Origin: Microbacterium oxydans
Lineage (GTDB): Bacteria; Actinomycetota; Actinomycetes; Actinomycetales; Microbacteriaceae
Length of the DNA: 64,000 nucleotides
Reading direction: 5' to 3'
NCBI RefSeq assembly: GCF_000956405.1
Contig: NZ_JYIV01000017.1
Location: 1-64,000 of the forward strand
This document shows, piece by piece, positions 53,863 to 63,684 of this stretch. Position 1 is the stretch's first letter. Each line of letters starts with the position of its first letter. Both the position numbers and the translations under genes were made by a program. A model generated the notes under the pieces. The model had not been told where the DNA came from, did not search any database, and saw only the letters and a program-made list of their open reading frames with translations.

Positions 53863-54654
53863 GTGGCAGATCGGTCGGCACGCTCGGTGCCCGAGGCCGG
53901 CTCCTCGGCCGCCGTCGACACCGCCACCGAAGGCGCCGCCGCGCTCCTGCGATCGAATCGGCTCCGACGCCGCATACGTCTCTGGGTGGCGATCGGGACC
54001 CTCCCTCTCACGCTCGCGGCGCTTCTCTTCGTGGGCAAGCTGCTGAGCATGTACGCCTTCGCCCATCAAGCCATCACCGCGTACGTGGTCGACGACTTCG
54101 CCGGGGCCGAGGCATCCGCGCGCGGGCAGGCGTTCCTCAACTGGTTCGAGCCATACAAGGCACCCTTCAACATCGGCACGGCTCTCGGCGGGGCCGAGCA
54201 GCTGCCCGAAGCCCGCGTCCAGCTCGAAGAGGCGCTCGACCTCGCGGCCGGCCTCGAAGTGTGCGCGGTGCGGATCAACCTCGCCCTGATCATCGAGCGC
54301 ATGGGCGATGCCGCCCGTGCGGACGGCGACGGCGCGGGCGCAGCGGCGCTCTACGGCGAGGCGCTCGGAATCACCGTCGACACCCCGGAGGAATGCCGCA
54401 GCGAGGAGGCGCAGCAACAGTCTCCCGACCCGCAGCGCGACATGTCCGATGCCCTCGACGGCACGGCGGACCGGCTGAAGCAGAAGCAGCAGGAGGAGCA
54501 GCAGCCCTCACCCCAGCCACAGCCCGGCGAGAAGGAGCAGCCTTCCGAGGACAAGCTCAAGGGCCTCCAGGACAAGCTCGAGCAGGGCACGCAGGAGCGC
54601 GATCAGCAGCAGGGTGACGATCCCGGCGGTTCGGGAACGGAGAAACCCTGGTGA
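53863..54654 (+). CDS. TPR-like membrane protein (BatE-type MoxR-operon partner)
   Basis: A 263-residue protein: one membrane helix at ~40-62 (start at GTG 53863), then a helical tetratricopeptide-like domain (AEASARGQAFLNWF, PFNIGTALGGAEQLPEARVQLEEALDLAAG, LALIIERMGDAARADGDGAGAAALYGEALG, about 80-175) and a Gln/Glu/Pro-rich tail. MoxR-VWA operons usually carry such a TPR gene directly after the VWA genes; here the PKD/LamG gene lies between. GTG 53863 is favoured by AGGGGG six bases upstream; GTG 53830 also possible. It overlaps the next gene by GTGA. Confidence 0.75.
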   Translation: MADRSARSVPEAGSSAAVDTATEGAAALLRSNRLRRRIRLWVAIGTLPLTLAALLFVGKLLSMYAFAHQAITAYVVDDFAGAEASARGQAFLNWFEPYKAPFNIGTALGGAEQLPEARVQLEEALDLAAGLEVCAVRINLALIIERMGDAARADGDGAGAAALYGEALGITVDTPEECRSEEAQQQSPDPQRDMSDALDGTADRLKQKQQEEQQPSPQPQPGEKEQPSEDKLKGLQDKLEQGTQERDQQQGDDPGGSGTEKPW

Positions 54655-55754
54655 GCGATCACGAGCGACAGCGCGCGCGCTACATCGCGGGCACCGAGGG
54701 GGCTCCGCCCGTTCCCCCGCCCGGAGGCTATCGCGGCGCTCGTCGAGAGGCGTGGGGCTCCGCGCCCAGCCCGACCGCCCTGGTGTCGGTGCCGATCGAC
54801 GAGCCGAAGGAGCCCGCGAACGCCCTCGGCTGGATCGCCCTCACCACATCCATCCTCTTCGCCCTGATCCTGTTCGGCACCTTCGTCGCCGGCGGCACCG
54901 ACCTCCTCTACGGCGTCACGATGCTCACACTGCAACTCGTGGTCGTCGGCGTGACCGTCGCGGCTCTCTTCTCCACGCGCGGACGGAGGCTCGGGGCAAT
55001 CGCCCTGGTCATCTCGATCCTGTTCAACGTCGCGACCGTGGGCGGCATGAGCGCCCTGCAGACCTCGGCCTCGGGCAACTACGAGGGCACGAAGACGGCG
55101 GCCCAGAAGCACGCGGAAGCCTATCCAGGGATCAAGGGCACCGATCCGCAGCAGGCGCTGTCTCAGCAGTCGCTCGACGAGGTGCGGGCAGAGACGGAGA
55201 CCCTGTTCGCCGACATCCGCGCACGACTCACCGACGAGTTCGGCTTCACCTGGACGCGGGTGGGTGACGAAGACCTGCGCCCGGAGCGCAACGGCTACGG
55301 CGGGGAGTCGATGCTGGTCGAGTTCACCTCCACCGCCTGGGCGACCAACGAGCCCGTCCAGGGCTACGACCGAAAGCGCGCCGTGATGGCCGTGATCAGC
55401 GAGGTCGTCGTCGACCACGGCCTGTGGGACCTGTACTCGTTCAACGACCCCGCGGTGTCGGGCATCGACCCCGCGATGATCGCGAAGCTGTACGGCAGTG
55501 ACGACCCGCGCACGCAGACGACGTGGGAGTACTACACCGAGAACTTCCCCGACCCGCTCCGCTTCTACGCCACGATCAACGACCTCTCGAACGATACGGA
55601 CGGCGGCTTCCTCGCCGGGCGCGAGGCGCAGAACGCGCGCACCGGCGAACCTCTGGAAGGTCTGCAGCTGACGGCGATCGCCAGCGGAGTGCTCAGCGAG
55701 GCCGATCGCGCCGAGTTCCAGGAGAGGCTGAAGGACTACCCCGGCTTCGAGTGA
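54651..55754 (+). CDS. DUF4190-like membrane protein with lipoprotein-like C-terminal domain
   Basis: A 367-residue protein: Pro-rich N-terminus with PPPGGY (15-50), two membrane helices (about 58-83 and 88-108) plus a third (115-135), then a ~230-residue extracellular domain of unknown fold containing Trp- and Tyr-rich segments (DHGLWDLYSFN, TTWEYYTENFPDPLRFYATIND). GTG start in a GTGA overlap with the TPR gene. Likely part of the same envelope system; no family recognised for the outer domain. Confidence 0.72.
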   Translation: MSDHERQRARYIAGTEGAPPVPPPGGYRGARREAWGSAPSPTALVSVPIDEPKEPANALGWIALTTSILFALILFGTFVAGGTDLLYGVTMLTLQLVVVGVTVAALFSTRGRRLGAIALVISILFNVATVGGMSALQTSASGNYEGTKTAAQKHAEAYPGIKGTDPQQALSQQSLDEVRAETETLFADIRARLTDEFGFTWTRVGDEDLRPERNGYGGESMLVEFTSTAWATNEPVQGYDRKRAVMAVISEVVVDHGLWDLYSFNDPAVSGIDPAMIAKLYGSDDPRTQTTWEYYTENFPDPLRFYATINDLSNDTDGGFLAGREAQNARTGEPLEGLQLTAIASGVLSEADRAEFQERLKDYPGFE

Positions 55755-55769
55755 CCCCTCGGACGCCGT

Positions 55770-56777
55770 TCAGGATCCGAGCGTCGCGAGCATCCGCGCC
55801 ACCACGTACCTGGCGTGGCCGCGGGGCGTGCGCGGGTCATAACCGAGCGCGTCCACGAGCGCGCTCAGGCGTTCCTGCACGCTGGAGTGGTGCCGCCCGA
55901 GCCGCGCGGCTGCGGCGCGCACGCTCCGTTCCTCGCTGACGGCGTCGAGAAGCTCCCGACTGCGCTCATCGAGTGCGACGAGTGCCGCCGCATCAGGGTG
56001 GAGGTGCCCCTGTCCCGCAGCCTCGGCGACGAGCAGCAGACCACCGAGGTCGGCGGCATCGACCACCGGCTCCTCCGGACTCGTCAGTCGCACGGCCACG
56101 AGCGCCGACGTCCACGACGCGGGAAGACCCTCCGCCGGGCCGACGATGCCGAGTCCCAAACGCAGGTCTGCACGGTGCGGCCAGGCATCGACGGGTTGCA
56201 TCTCGGCGTCGAGGATGGTCGCTCGCGTCAGGCCGTGCCGGGTGGCGACGACAGCCGAGGGATGCACCGGCAGCGGAGCGGGGTCGGGGGGAGAGGCGAC
56301 GAGCCGCAGGGAGTCCGCAGCGATGCGGAGTCGAGGCAGTGCCGCGGCTCTCTCCTCCGCACCGGCATAGGAGCTGATGGCGAGTTCGACCGCGCTCTCC
56401 GGGCCGACCGATCGGCGCGCCCTGATGATCCCGAGGGCGAGACTGAGCCGTTCCAGGATCATCGCGTCGTTCGTGTGCGCATCGCCTTCGCGCTCGATCC
56501 AGGCGACCGCACCCGGTCCGCTCTCGCGTACGGGCCAGGAGTGAGACGGCTCGACGGGATCGATGCGCACCCCGTCGGCCCGCACGCGCATGATCTGTCT
56601 GCCGTCACGCTGTCCGACGGTTGCGCCGCTCAGCACCGCCGCACCTCGCAGCATGCTCTCGACGCCCACGGAACGGGCGACAAGGGCGTCGAAGTAGGTC
56701 ACGACCTTGAGCGTCTCGCTCGCGTCCGGGTCGAGGGCGGTGAGACGCCCCAGCAGATCTTGCATGTCGGGCTCCAT
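55770..56777 (-). CDS. PucR-family helix-turn-helix regulator
   Basis: A 335-residue protein ending in the PucR C-terminal HTH (about residues 275-330: LLDAVSEERSVRAAAARLGRHHSSVQERLSALVDALGYDPRTPRGHARYVVARML). The N-terminal ~250 residues form a GAF/GGDEF-like sensory region without recognised motifs. Typical PucR proteins activate purine or catabolic genes; its target is probably the adjacent hydrolase. Confidence 0.82.
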   Translation of the reverse strand: MEPDMQDLLGRLTALDPDASETLKVVTYFDALVARSVGVESMLRGAAVLSGATVGQRDGRQIMRVRADGVRIDPVEPSHSWPVRESGPGAVAWIEREGDAHTNDAMILERLSLALGIIRARRSVGPESAVELAISSYAGAEERAAALPRLRIAADSLRLVASPPDPAPLPVHPSAVVATRHGLTRATILDAEMQPVDAWPHRADLRLGLGIVGPAEGLPASWTSALVAVRLTSPEEPVVDAADLGGLLLVAEAAGQGHLHPDAAALVALDERSRELLDAVSEERSVRAAAARLGRHHSSVQERLSALVDALGYDPRTPRGHARYVVARMLATLGS

Positions 56778-56832
56778 CGCACGGGGATTCCACCCTATGG
56801 GGTGGGAGTTCCCTCTTCCGGTCGACGCGGGC

Positions 56833-57804
56833 TCAGGAGAGCAGCCGGTTCACCCAGTCGTCGCGGGCGGCGAGCATGGCCTGCGCGACGGCCGTGTGCG
56901 GAGCGAACATGTCGAAGCCGTGGAACCCCCCTGCCCAGACGTGCAGTTCCGCCTGCACCCCGGCCTCCCAGAGCTTCGTGGCGTAGGCGACGTCCTCGTC
57001 GCGGAACACCTCCGCGCTGCCGCAGTCGATGAAGGCGGGCGGCAACCCGCTCAGGTCGGTCGCGCGCGCCGGGGCGGCGTACACGGAGACGTCGTCCGTC
57101 CCGACGCGGTCGCCCAGGAGCGCGGTCCACCCCGTCACGTTCGAGCCGCGGTCCCAGACGCCGATCCCGTCGATCTGGTGCGTCGACACGGACTCGTCTC
57201 GGTCGTCGAGCATCGGGTAGATGAGCAGCTGCCCGACCAGTTCAGGGCCACGTCGATCACGGGCGAGAAGCGCCGTGCCTGCTGCCAGCCCACCCCCGGC
57301 ACTGCCTCCGCCGATCAACAGCCGGGAGAGGTCGATGCCGAGCTCCTCGGCGTGCTCCGCGGTCCACAGCAGGGCCGCGTAGCAGTCCTCCACCGGGTAC
57401 GGATCCGGGAACTCGGGGGCGAGCCGATACTCGACGGTGACGATCACTCCGTTGAAGCGCTCCGCCCAGTCGAGGAAGCCGGCCACGCCGAGCCAGCGAT
57501 TGCCGATGATCATGCCGCCGCCGTGCGTGTGGAAGAAGCCGGGGCCGGTCCCGGTCCTGCCCTCCTTCTCGATCACGGAGACGACGATCTCGTCGCCACC
57601 ATGACCCGCGATCGAGACGTCCCGTCGGGTGAAGCCGCGGTCGGCGAGCACCGCGAAGATCTCGTCCTCCCCGCTCACCGGCGACCGGCGCAGCAGCGGG
57701 ATCATCTCCGCCGTCAGGGTCGGCGGCAACTGGTCGGCTACGAGGGCGAGAGCGGCCTCGAGCTCCGGGTCGAACGGCGGTCGCGCCAGGGTGGTGTCAG
57801 TCAT
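56833..57804 (-). CDS. HSL-family alpha/beta hydrolase
   Basis: A 323-residue esterase of the hormone-sensitive-lipase type: oxyanion motif HTHGGGMIIG (residues ~94-103), nucleophile elbow GGGSAGGGLAA (Ser ~165), acid CGSAEVFRDED and catalytic His in AGGFHGFD near the end. No signal peptide, so cytoplasmic. AAGGAG precedes ATG 57804. Substrate unknown; short-chain ester or lactone hydrolysis is usual. Confidence 0.9.
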   Translation of the reverse strand: MTDTTLARPPFDPELEAALALVADQLPPTLTAEMIPLLRRSPVSGEDEIFAVLADRGFTRRDVSIAGHGGDEIVVSVIEKEGRTGTGPGFFHTHGGGMIIGNRWLGVAGFLDWAERFNGVIVTVEYRLAPEFPDPYPVEDCYAALLWTAEHAEELGIDLSRLLIGGGSAGGGLAAGTALLARDRRGPELVGQLLIYPMLDDRDESVSTHQIDGIGVWDRGSNVTGWTALLGDRVGTDDVSVYAAPARATDLSGLPPAFIDCGSAEVFRDEDVAYATKLWEAGVQAELHVWAGGFHGFDMFAPHTAVAQAMLAARDDWVNRLLS

Positions 57805-58007
57805 CAGAACTCCTTTGTCCTCGGCCGCCATCGCAGCGGCTTCCCGTCAGCCTCGTGCACACCGCACCCGAGGGTAACCCGCCAGCCGGGGCCGATCCTG
57901 CGCCGTGTGTCCGCCGAGTGGCGGGTTCTCCCGCGCCGAGGGTGAGGACTCCCTTGAAGGGCGTCGACGCCCTGGCTACCCTGGCGCCACAGGGAAGGAG
58001 TGCACGC

Positions 58008-58418
58008 ATGATTCGAGTACTCGACGAACAGCAGGCATACGAGCTGCTGACCACGACCACGATCGGGAGGATCGGTTTCGTCCACGAGGGGCGGGTGCAG
58101 ATCTACCCGGTGAACTTCGCACTGTCCGGACGCGATCTGCTGTTGCGCACGTCGCCCGAGGGCGTCCTCGCCGACCTCACACGGGAACCGGCGGTGCAGG
58201 CCTCCTTCGAGGTGGACTACCACGACCCGCTCGGCAGCACGGCGTGGAGCGTGCTGGTGCACGGCGCGTTGTCTCGGGTGGCGGACGACGAGGCCGCCGG
58301 CATCGCCGCGCGCGTCAATCCGTGGGCGGGAGAGGGGCGCGATCTCCCGCTCGCCCTCCGAGTCGAGAGCATCGCCGGACGCAGCGTGCGCCGTGACTCC
58401 GCGCGGGGGAAGATCTGA
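58008..58418 (+). CDS. Pyridoxamine 5'-phosphate oxidase-like flavin-binding protein
   Basis: A 136-residue protein of the small PNPOx-like split-barrel family. GRIGFVHEGRVQIYPVNFALSGRDLLLRTSPEGVLADL (about residues 20-58) carries the typical FMN/F420 phosphate-binding pattern, and AWSVLVHGALSRV the second strand pair. In actinobacteria these often use F420 or heme; cofactor not determinable. AAGGAG is seven bases before ATG 58008. Confidence 0.8.
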   Translation: MIRVLDEQQAYELLTTTTIGRIGFVHEGRVQIYPVNFALSGRDLLLRTSPEGVLADLTREPAVQASFEVDYHDPLGSTAWSVLVHGALSRVADDEAAGIAARVNPWAGEGRDLPLALRVESIAGRSVRRDSARGKI

Positions 58419-58466
58419 ACCGACCGCTGTGGGGCCCTCTGCTGAGGCCCTCCTGCTGAGGCGTGA

Positions 58467-59174
58467 TCAGGAAGCGAGCGCCAGTCCCGCGGCGAGCGCG
58501 AAGCCCAGCACGGTCGCGAGCCCCGTGGACTCCTTGGCCTTGGACTGCGCCTCGGGAACCATCGAGTCGACCAGCATCACCAGCAGCGCACCGGCTGCGA
58601 ACCCACTCGCCGCCGAGCGGAAGTCATCGCCCGTGATGCTCGCGAGCCCGAAGCCCGCGACCGTCGCGAGAGCGCAGATCACGGCCACGCCCGCCCACAA
58701 CAGCAGCACGCGCGACTTCGCCATGCCGCCTTCGAGCAGGTCGGCAGCCGAACCGATCGACTCGGGCAGGTTCGAGACCAGGATGGCGACCACGAGCGCG
58801 ATGCTGACGGGCTCGCCGGAAGCGAGTCCGATGCCGAGCACCAGCTGCTCTGGGATGCCGTCGAGCAGGGCGCCCACCGCGAGTTGCCCTCCGCCTGCTT
58901 GCTCCTTGGTCCTCGCCGCTCTGGCATCGAGGATGCGGTCGGCGATGTAGTAGCTGATCGCTCCCGCCGCGACGCCCACCACGAGCGGGATGGGTCCGGC
59001 GAGGTCGAGCCCTTCCTCCCACAGCTCGAATGCGATCGATGCCATGAGCGCGCCGGCACCGAAGCCCAGCACGATGCCGAGCCACTTCGGGGGCCACTTC
59101 CGCAGCAGAGCGAGCACTGCACCGACGAACAGCGGCGCCGCAGCCACCGCACCCCACAGGATCGCTCCGCCCAT
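58467..59174 (-). CDS. ZIP-family-like metal transporter, divergent
   Basis: A 235-residue protein with about eight membrane helices in the ZIP (GufA-like) order. The TM4 and TM5 motifs that normally carry metal-ligand His residues (HNxPEG and HExPEG) read LLDGIPEQLVLG and LVSNLPESIGSA, so both His are replaced while the Pro-Glu pairs stay. A Zn/Mn/Fe transporter by family; the altered site suggests changed ion specificity or a different substrate. Confidence 0.75.
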   Translation of the reverse strand: MGGAILWGAVAAAPLFVGAVLALLRKWPPKWLGIVLGFGAGALMASIAFELWEEGLDLAGPIPLVVGVAAGAISYYIADRILDARAARTKEQAGGGQLAVGALLDGIPEQLVLGIGLASGEPVSIALVVAILVSNLPESIGSAADLLEGGMAKSRVLLLWAGVAVICALATVAGFGLASITGDDFRSAASGFAAGALLVMLVDSMVPEAQSKAKESTGLATVLGFALAAGLALAS

Positions 59175-59225
59175 GTCCGACCTCCGTGCGCCTACTCTCC
59201 CACTTCATCGCCTCAGCGGACCCGG

Positions 59226-59320
59226 TGCCGTGCGAAAACAGAGACGTGTCGCGCGTGCCGCGGCGTGCCGCACCATGACACACCGTGTCGCGGGCGATGC
59301 TCCTCCGTTTTCGCACGGCG
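59226..59320. repeat. Palindromic element copy C (intergenic)
   Basis: Ends CCGTGCGAAAAC (59228-59239) and GTTTTCGCACGG (59307-59318) are exactly complementary. The interior shares AAAACGGAG-CATC-GCCCGC and CGTGTCGC blocks with copies A and B. It lies between the ZIP-like gene start and the stop of the next minus-strand gene. Confidence 0.6.
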
Positions 59321-59371
59321 CCCGCGGAGGACTTCTCTCCCCTGCGCGACAGCGCACCACGAGGATGTCTC

Positions 59372-59857
59372 TCAGCCGGAGTAGACGTCCGGGGTGACGA
59401 ATGTCGCTGTGTAGTCCTGGGTGCAGGGGGTCAGGACATACACCTTGCCCCACCCCCAGCCCATGAGCAACGGATCGTCCTGACGGAGCCGGGTCTGCCG
59501 TTCGCCCACCTCGATCACGACCCATCCCGCGTCATCCGTTCTCCAGGTCGCGCTCCCCGCCACAGGGCTCACGTCGCCGTCGAGACACGCGCGCCCATCG
59601 TCGAGCTTCCGCTCCTCGGAGCCGAGCATGAGCGCTGACACCTCGGCTGTCCCGTCCTCCTCGAGAGTGAATCCGGCGTTGTGCGAAGGGGCATCGAAAC
59701 CGTGATACGACGCGGGGAACACGAGGTTCGCATCCATATCCTGTCGCGCGAGCGTCGACCCGCGAAACGTCTGAAGCACCACGAAGAAGACCACTGCGAG
59801 GAGTATGCCGCCCCCTACCGCGAGCAACCACCAGGGGCGCGTCAGTGCTTTCCGCAT
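59372..59857 (-). CDS. Hypothetical single-TM secreted/membrane protein
   Basis: A 161-residue protein with an N-terminal membrane helix or signal anchor (about 8-28, WWLLAVGGGILLAVVFFVVLQTF) and an extracellular domain of ~130 residues with two Cys (SSCLDGD-type region and TPCTQDY). No family recognised. Two of the cysteines could form a disulfide outside the cell. Confidence 0.65.
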   Translation of the reverse strand: MRKALTRPWWLLAVGGGILLAVVFFVVLQTFRGSTLARQDMDANLVFPASYHGFDAPSHNAGFTLEEDGTAEVSALMLGSEERKLDDGRACLDGDVSPVAGSATWRTDDAGWVVIEVGERQTRLRQDDPLLMGWGWGKVYVLTPCTQDYTATFVTPDVYSG

Positions 59858-59937
59858 GGCAGCACGCTAGCGGAGTCCTGGGGCCTGGCGTCGGAATCGA
59901 CAAGGCACGGCAACCATTGCGATGGTATCCTGATGGC

Positions 59938-60168
59938 ATGAAGGCGACCATCGACAAGGCAGGAAGGATCGTCATCCCCGCAGCGCTCCGCGAGCGGGTC
60001 GGACTGATCCCCGGTCCGGTCGACCTCGTCCTCGACGGCAACGGCATCCGGATCGAGATCGAAGCCCCCGACAATCTCGTCGAGAAGGACGGACGACTCG
60101 TCATCACGGGCGGACCGACGCTCACCGTCGACGACATCCGGGAGCTCCGACTTGCCGACCAGCGCTGA
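59938..60168 (+). CDS. AbrB/VapB-type antitoxin
   Basis: A 76-residue protein: the swapped-hairpin AbrB domain MKATIDKAGRIVIPAALRERVGL (residues 1-23) followed by a toxin-binding tail. TATCCT at 59926-59931 is seven bases from ATG 59938 and there is no ribosome site, so the message is probably leaderless. A CCAT-TGCG-ATGG palindrome at about 59913-59924 is a likely self-operator. Confidence 0.85.
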   Translation: MKATIDKAGRIVIPAALRERVGLIPGPVDLVLDGNGIRIEIEAPDNLVEKDGRLVITGGPTLTVDDIRELRLADQR

Positions 60169-60568
60169 ACTCCTTTTCGACACCAGCGCCGCGATAGCGC
60201 TGGTCCACGACAGGAATCCAGCACACGAACGGGTACTCGAACTCGCACACGGCCGCGTGATCGGGCTCGCCGGGCACGCAGCATTCGAAACCTATTCGGT
60301 GCTCACACGCTTGCCCGGCGAGGCACGGGTCAGCCCCGGTCGTGCACACGAGATCATCGAGCGATCGTTCCCGGTGCTCGCATCCCTCTCCGCGGCCTCC
60401 GCGCAGGCTGCCATCACGACATTCGCCGACGCGGGCATCGCCGGGGGATCCGTCTACGACGGGCTCGTCGGCCTCGCTGCACACGACGCGGGGATCCCTC
60501 TCGTCACGTGCGACCGTCGGGCGATGGGCACGTACGCGGCACTCGGCGTCATGGTGAACCTCATCTGA
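60152..60568 (+). CDS. VapC-like PIN-domain toxin
   Basis: A 138-residue PIN-domain ribonuclease: LLFDTSAAIALV (first acidic residue, Asp ~10), FETYSVLTRLPG (Glu ~46) and SVYDGLVGLAAHDAGIPLVTCDRRA with the remaining acids. TTG start at 60152 with GGGAG seven bases upstream, overlapping the antitoxin by 17 bases. Expected to cut tRNA or rRNA when free of antitoxin. Confidence 0.87.
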   Translation: MPTSAELLFDTSAAIALVHDRNPAHERVLELAHGRVIGLAGHAAFETYSVLTRLPGEARVSPGRAHEIIERSFPVLASLSAASAQAAITTFADAGIAGGSVYDGLVGLAAHDAGIPLVTCDRRAMGTYAALGVMVNLI

Positions 60569-62056
<1,488 letters not shown>

Positions 62057-62074
62057 CGCGACGACGGATCCACC

Positions 62075-62109
62075 GATGCGCCGGCGCCCTTCGGGGGTGC
62101 CGGCGCATC
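62075..62109. terminator. Terminator of argG
   Basis: GATGCGCCGGC (62075-62085) and GCCGGCGCATC (62099-62109) are perfectly complementary; the inner GCCC-TTCG-GGGGT extends the stem around a TTCG loop. It begins 19 bases after the argG stop. Confidence 0.85.
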
Positions 62110-62133
62110 GTGCGTTCAGGGCCGGTCGTGGAG

Positions 62134-62802
62134 TCAGCGACCTCGCGCCGCCGTGCGGTCGACGACCCCGGGCAGCACATCGTCGAAGAGGATCACCAGG
62201 GCAGCCCGGGTCTGCACCGCATCACGACGGACGATCGCCTCTCGGATCTCGCGCGTGGACCGCTCGCTCGCTGTCCAGTCGAAGGCTCCGCCCGACCGTT
62301 GCGTGAAGCGTCGGATCTGCGGCCCGAGCAGTTCGATCACGGACTCGCGCAGGGCATTGCCCTCGAGACGGGCGAAGCCAATGGCGATGGCGCGCAGCGC
62401 GACTCCGTAGGCGAGGACATCGCGCGCTTGCCCCGCGGCGGACATATCGTCGGTGAGCTCCACGAGATAGGCAACGTCATCCTCTCGGATCTGCGGCATC
62501 GCATGCCGCACCGAACCGATCCAGCTGTCACCGAAGAGGGCGATGGCGTCGCGGATCTGGTCGAAGTCGAGCGGCGCCACACGGGTGGCACCGTTGCGGT
62601 GCACCTCGACGAGCCCGTGTTCCATCAGCCGTGTCAGTGCATGCCTGACCGGCGCCGAAGAGGTCCCCAGGCTCTCCGCGAGCTCCCCGTCTCGAAGACG
62701 CTCCCCCGGTCTCAGCTCCCCATCGACGATCGCATCGCGCAACCGACGATAGACATCATCTCCCCCAGTTCGGCGTTCCCACGCGACATCGATGCCTGCC
62801 AA
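62134..62802 (-). CDS. GntR/FadR-family regulator
   Basis: A 222-residue protein: GntR winged helix at the N-terminus (VYRRLRDAIVDGELRPGERLRDGELAESLGTSSAPVRHALTRLMEHGLVEVHRNGATRVAPL, about residues 17-80) and a FCD-type all-helical ligand domain. TTG 62802 has GAGGG six bases upstream; GTG 62823 in frame is an alternative. It is divergent from the TetR gene; metabolite ligand unknown (often short organic acids). Confidence 0.8.
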   Translation of the reverse strand: MAGIDVAWERRTGGDDVYRRLRDAIVDGELRPGERLRDGELAESLGTSSAPVRHALTRLMEHGLVEVHRNGATRVAPLDFDQIRDAIALFGDSWIGSVRHAMPQIREDDVAYLVELTDDMSAAGQARDVLAYGVALRAIAIGFARLEGNALRESVIELLGPQIRRFTQRSGGAFDWTASERSTREIREAIVRRDAVQTRAALVILFDDVLPGVVDRTAARGR

Positions 62803-62998
62803 CGCACACCCTCCCTCGACCACAGCAGTTCCCCCCACCACTCGATACGGTCGACACTCGCGTACCGGACGCTCACGCATCCGAGACCGGCGCCATCCCC
62901 CGTACGCGCCAACGCGCAACGCGTAACATAACACGCGGCGTTTGGCCTCCGCTGGGCGCACGCACCTGAGTGCCTCCCCCGAATAAGTGGAACGATCT

Positions 62999-63014
62999 TG
63001 CACAACTATGTGCA
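62999..63014. promoter_or_regulatory. Palindrome overlapping the start of the TetR gene
   Basis: TGCACA (62999-63004), ACTA, TGTGCA (63009-63014) is a perfect inverted repeat just before or overlapping the possible TetR starts. It is a candidate autoregulatory operator. Confidence 0.5.
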
Positions 63015-63033
63015 TGATCACTACCATGAGGTC

Positions 63034-63684
63034 GTGACCACTCGTGCACCCCGTCGCGACGCCGTCGAGAACCGCGCCGGCATCCTCTCGGCCGCCCGCT
63101 CGACTCTGGCGGTGCATCCGCACGCCTCCATCGACGTCATCGCCCGCAGCGCCGGGCTCTCGCGTCGCACCCTCTACGGGCACTTCGAGGACCGAGATGC
63201 CCTCATCCGAGAACTCATCTCCAGCGGCACCCAGCGGTTCAACGCCATCGCCACCTCGATCGACGACACCGACGCCTGTCTCGCCCTCGCCCGTCTCGCC
63301 GCTCTGCTCTGGCACGAAGCCGCGCACGTGCAGGTGGCCGCGGCGCTCGCACTCGACGAGGCGCACGTCGAGCACACGGCGGCCGCGCTGGCCCCGTTGC
63401 GCCGCACGGTGTCGTCACTCGTGAGACGCGGACAGGACGACGGCAGCTTCCGCACCGATCTCGCCGCCCCCACGCTCTCGCGCCTCATCGAGGAGATGGC
63501 CCGCACCGTGATCTCGCGCACGGACGCGACCAGCACGGGCGCGGCCGATGTCGCGGTGCGGACCGTGCTGAGCATCGCCGGTCTCTCCTGGCGCGAAGCC
63601 GACGAGCTGCTCGCCTCGCATCCCGACATCGCCGCAGCCGCCGCTCCCACCGACTCCGCCATCGATCCGGAGGGCCGCGCATGA
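63034..63684 (+). CDS. TetR-family regulator
   Basis: About 216 residues: TetR helix-turn-helix (residues ~15-60, ASIDVIARSAGLSRRTLYGHFEDRDALIREL) and an all-helical ligand-binding domain. The start is uncertain: TTG 62998 would put the operator palindrome inside the frame, while GTG 63034 follows it. The stop overlaps the ATG of the next gene, an ABC-type ATPase, so it probably controls that export system. Confidence 0.82.
   Translation: MTTRAPRRDAVENRAGILSAARSTLAVHPHASIDVIARSAGLSRRTLYGHFEDRDALIRELISSGTQRFNAIATSIDDTDACLALARLAALLWHEAAHVQVAAALALDEAHVEHTAAALAPLRRTVSSLVRRGQDDGSFRTDLAAPTLSRLIEEMARTVISRTDATSTGAADVAVRTVLSIAGLSWREADELLASHPDIAAAAAPTDSAIDPEGRA

Noticed and set aside
58436..58465. CCCTCTGCTGAGG tandem pair before the ZIP-like gene stop
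   Set aside because: Two imperfect 13-14 base copies only; likely chance or slippage.
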